Shown piece after piece: positions 63,461-64,000 of a DNA stretch of 64,000 bases. The notes under the pieces are model-generated. The model saw only the letters and a program-made list of their open reading frames with translations. It made no database searches and was not told where the DNA came from. Where the stretch lies: contig OZ026624.1 in NCBI GenBank assembly GCA_964020975.1, positions 73,550,571 through 73,614,570 on the forward strand. Direction: 5' to 3'. Origin of the DNA: Hermodice carunculata (lineage: Eukaryota; Annelida; Polychaeta; Eunicida; Amphinomidae). Made by a program: the position numbers and the translations under genes. Within the stretch, counting starts at the first letter, position 1. Every line of letters begins with the position of its first letter.

Positions 63461-64000
63461 ACCAAGTAACCAAGTACCCGACCATACATTGCCCATTCAT
63501 TGCACCGCGGGCATGTTAAATGACGCAGCTGCAGTCAGGGCTGTCATTAATAGCTACCGCATCATTATCCTCTTGACTCATTTTTGACAAAAGAAGTTCA
63601 TACAGGCTTCATTCAAAGTAAATTTCCATACCTTAACCAATGAACCACTGACCAAATTTCCCATTTGGAAAAAGGAAAACATACGACTGACACGGAGACA
63701 CACTTTATTTAAATGTATTGCAATTAAAGTGAATGATTTGTTGTTTTGTAATAAAAAATTGTTCTGCCTCCATTGTTGCGGAGATAAAATATACCAGAAT
63801 ACATACATGCAGATGGCTATAATATATAATAATGAAAAAATCATGTGTGAAGAAAGTGAATTGTAAGGTTGCACAAAGTCTGGCCGTTACTGCTGCCCCT
63901 TTGCACGCCTCCGGAGTTTCAATACAGATTTCCACACATTATTTTTGTATGGGTGATTGGGTGGTTGAAAACGATATTATTGGGGTCCTACTAAGTTTTT
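63461..64000. other. Unassigned sequence at the window end
   Basis: No recognisable feature. Confidence 0.5.

Overview
This is a 64 kb piece of AT-rich, repeat-dense animal DNA with no bacterial features: no operons, no ribosome-binding sites and no long uninterrupted host genes. The mixture of CR1/Jockey-type LINE remnants, DIRS-type tyrosine-recombinase retroelements, a Penelope-like fragment, tRNA-headed SINEs and long AAT, GATA, GAT and AC microsatellites fits a marine invertebrate such as a lancelet, hemichordate, echinoderm, mollusc or brachiopod. The sequence alone does not decide which. A 200-N assembly gap lies at 28801-29000.

Layout. 1-9.1 kb: two related but distinct DIRS-like fossils on the minus strand (about 1.15-2.77 kb and 4.19-7.72 kb). 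9.1-12.9 kb: mostly unassigned, with a possible exon, a cysteine-rich minus-strand ORF and a TA/GA microsatellite. 12.891-28.544 kb: a direct tandem array of a 5.44-kb unit, two full copies and a third cut short, nearly identical outside simple repeats. 29-37 kb: a compact palindrome, old interspersed-repeat modules, long TA, GT and AC tracts, a 30-bp minisatellite and a weak TIR-like fragment. 40.9-54 kb: three 5'-to-3' LINE remnants on the minus strand, with a large foldback element (50.371-50.937 kb) built from ACGCGT-centred motifs between the second and third. 54.8-55.1 kb: two tRNA-headed SINE copies. 57.8-58.3 kb: a Penelope-like reverse-transcriptase remnant. 60.3-61.4 and 62.5-63.5 kb: two further LINE remnants on the plus strand.

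The observation I rate highest is in the tandem array. Each full unit appears to hold a small three-exon plus-strand gene (first copy 16608-17768). Exon 1 starts with a clear signal peptide in a good start context. Two introns have GT-AG ends in compatible phases, the last exon ends in a stop, and AATAAA follows five bases later. The predicted product is an 89-residue secreted protein with three cysteines and one N-glycosylation sequon, and I do not recognise it. The first two copies look whole; the third loses its last exon at the end of the array. The gene model is an inference from splice signals, phases and signal-peptide composition. RNA evidence or related sequences would be needed to confirm it.
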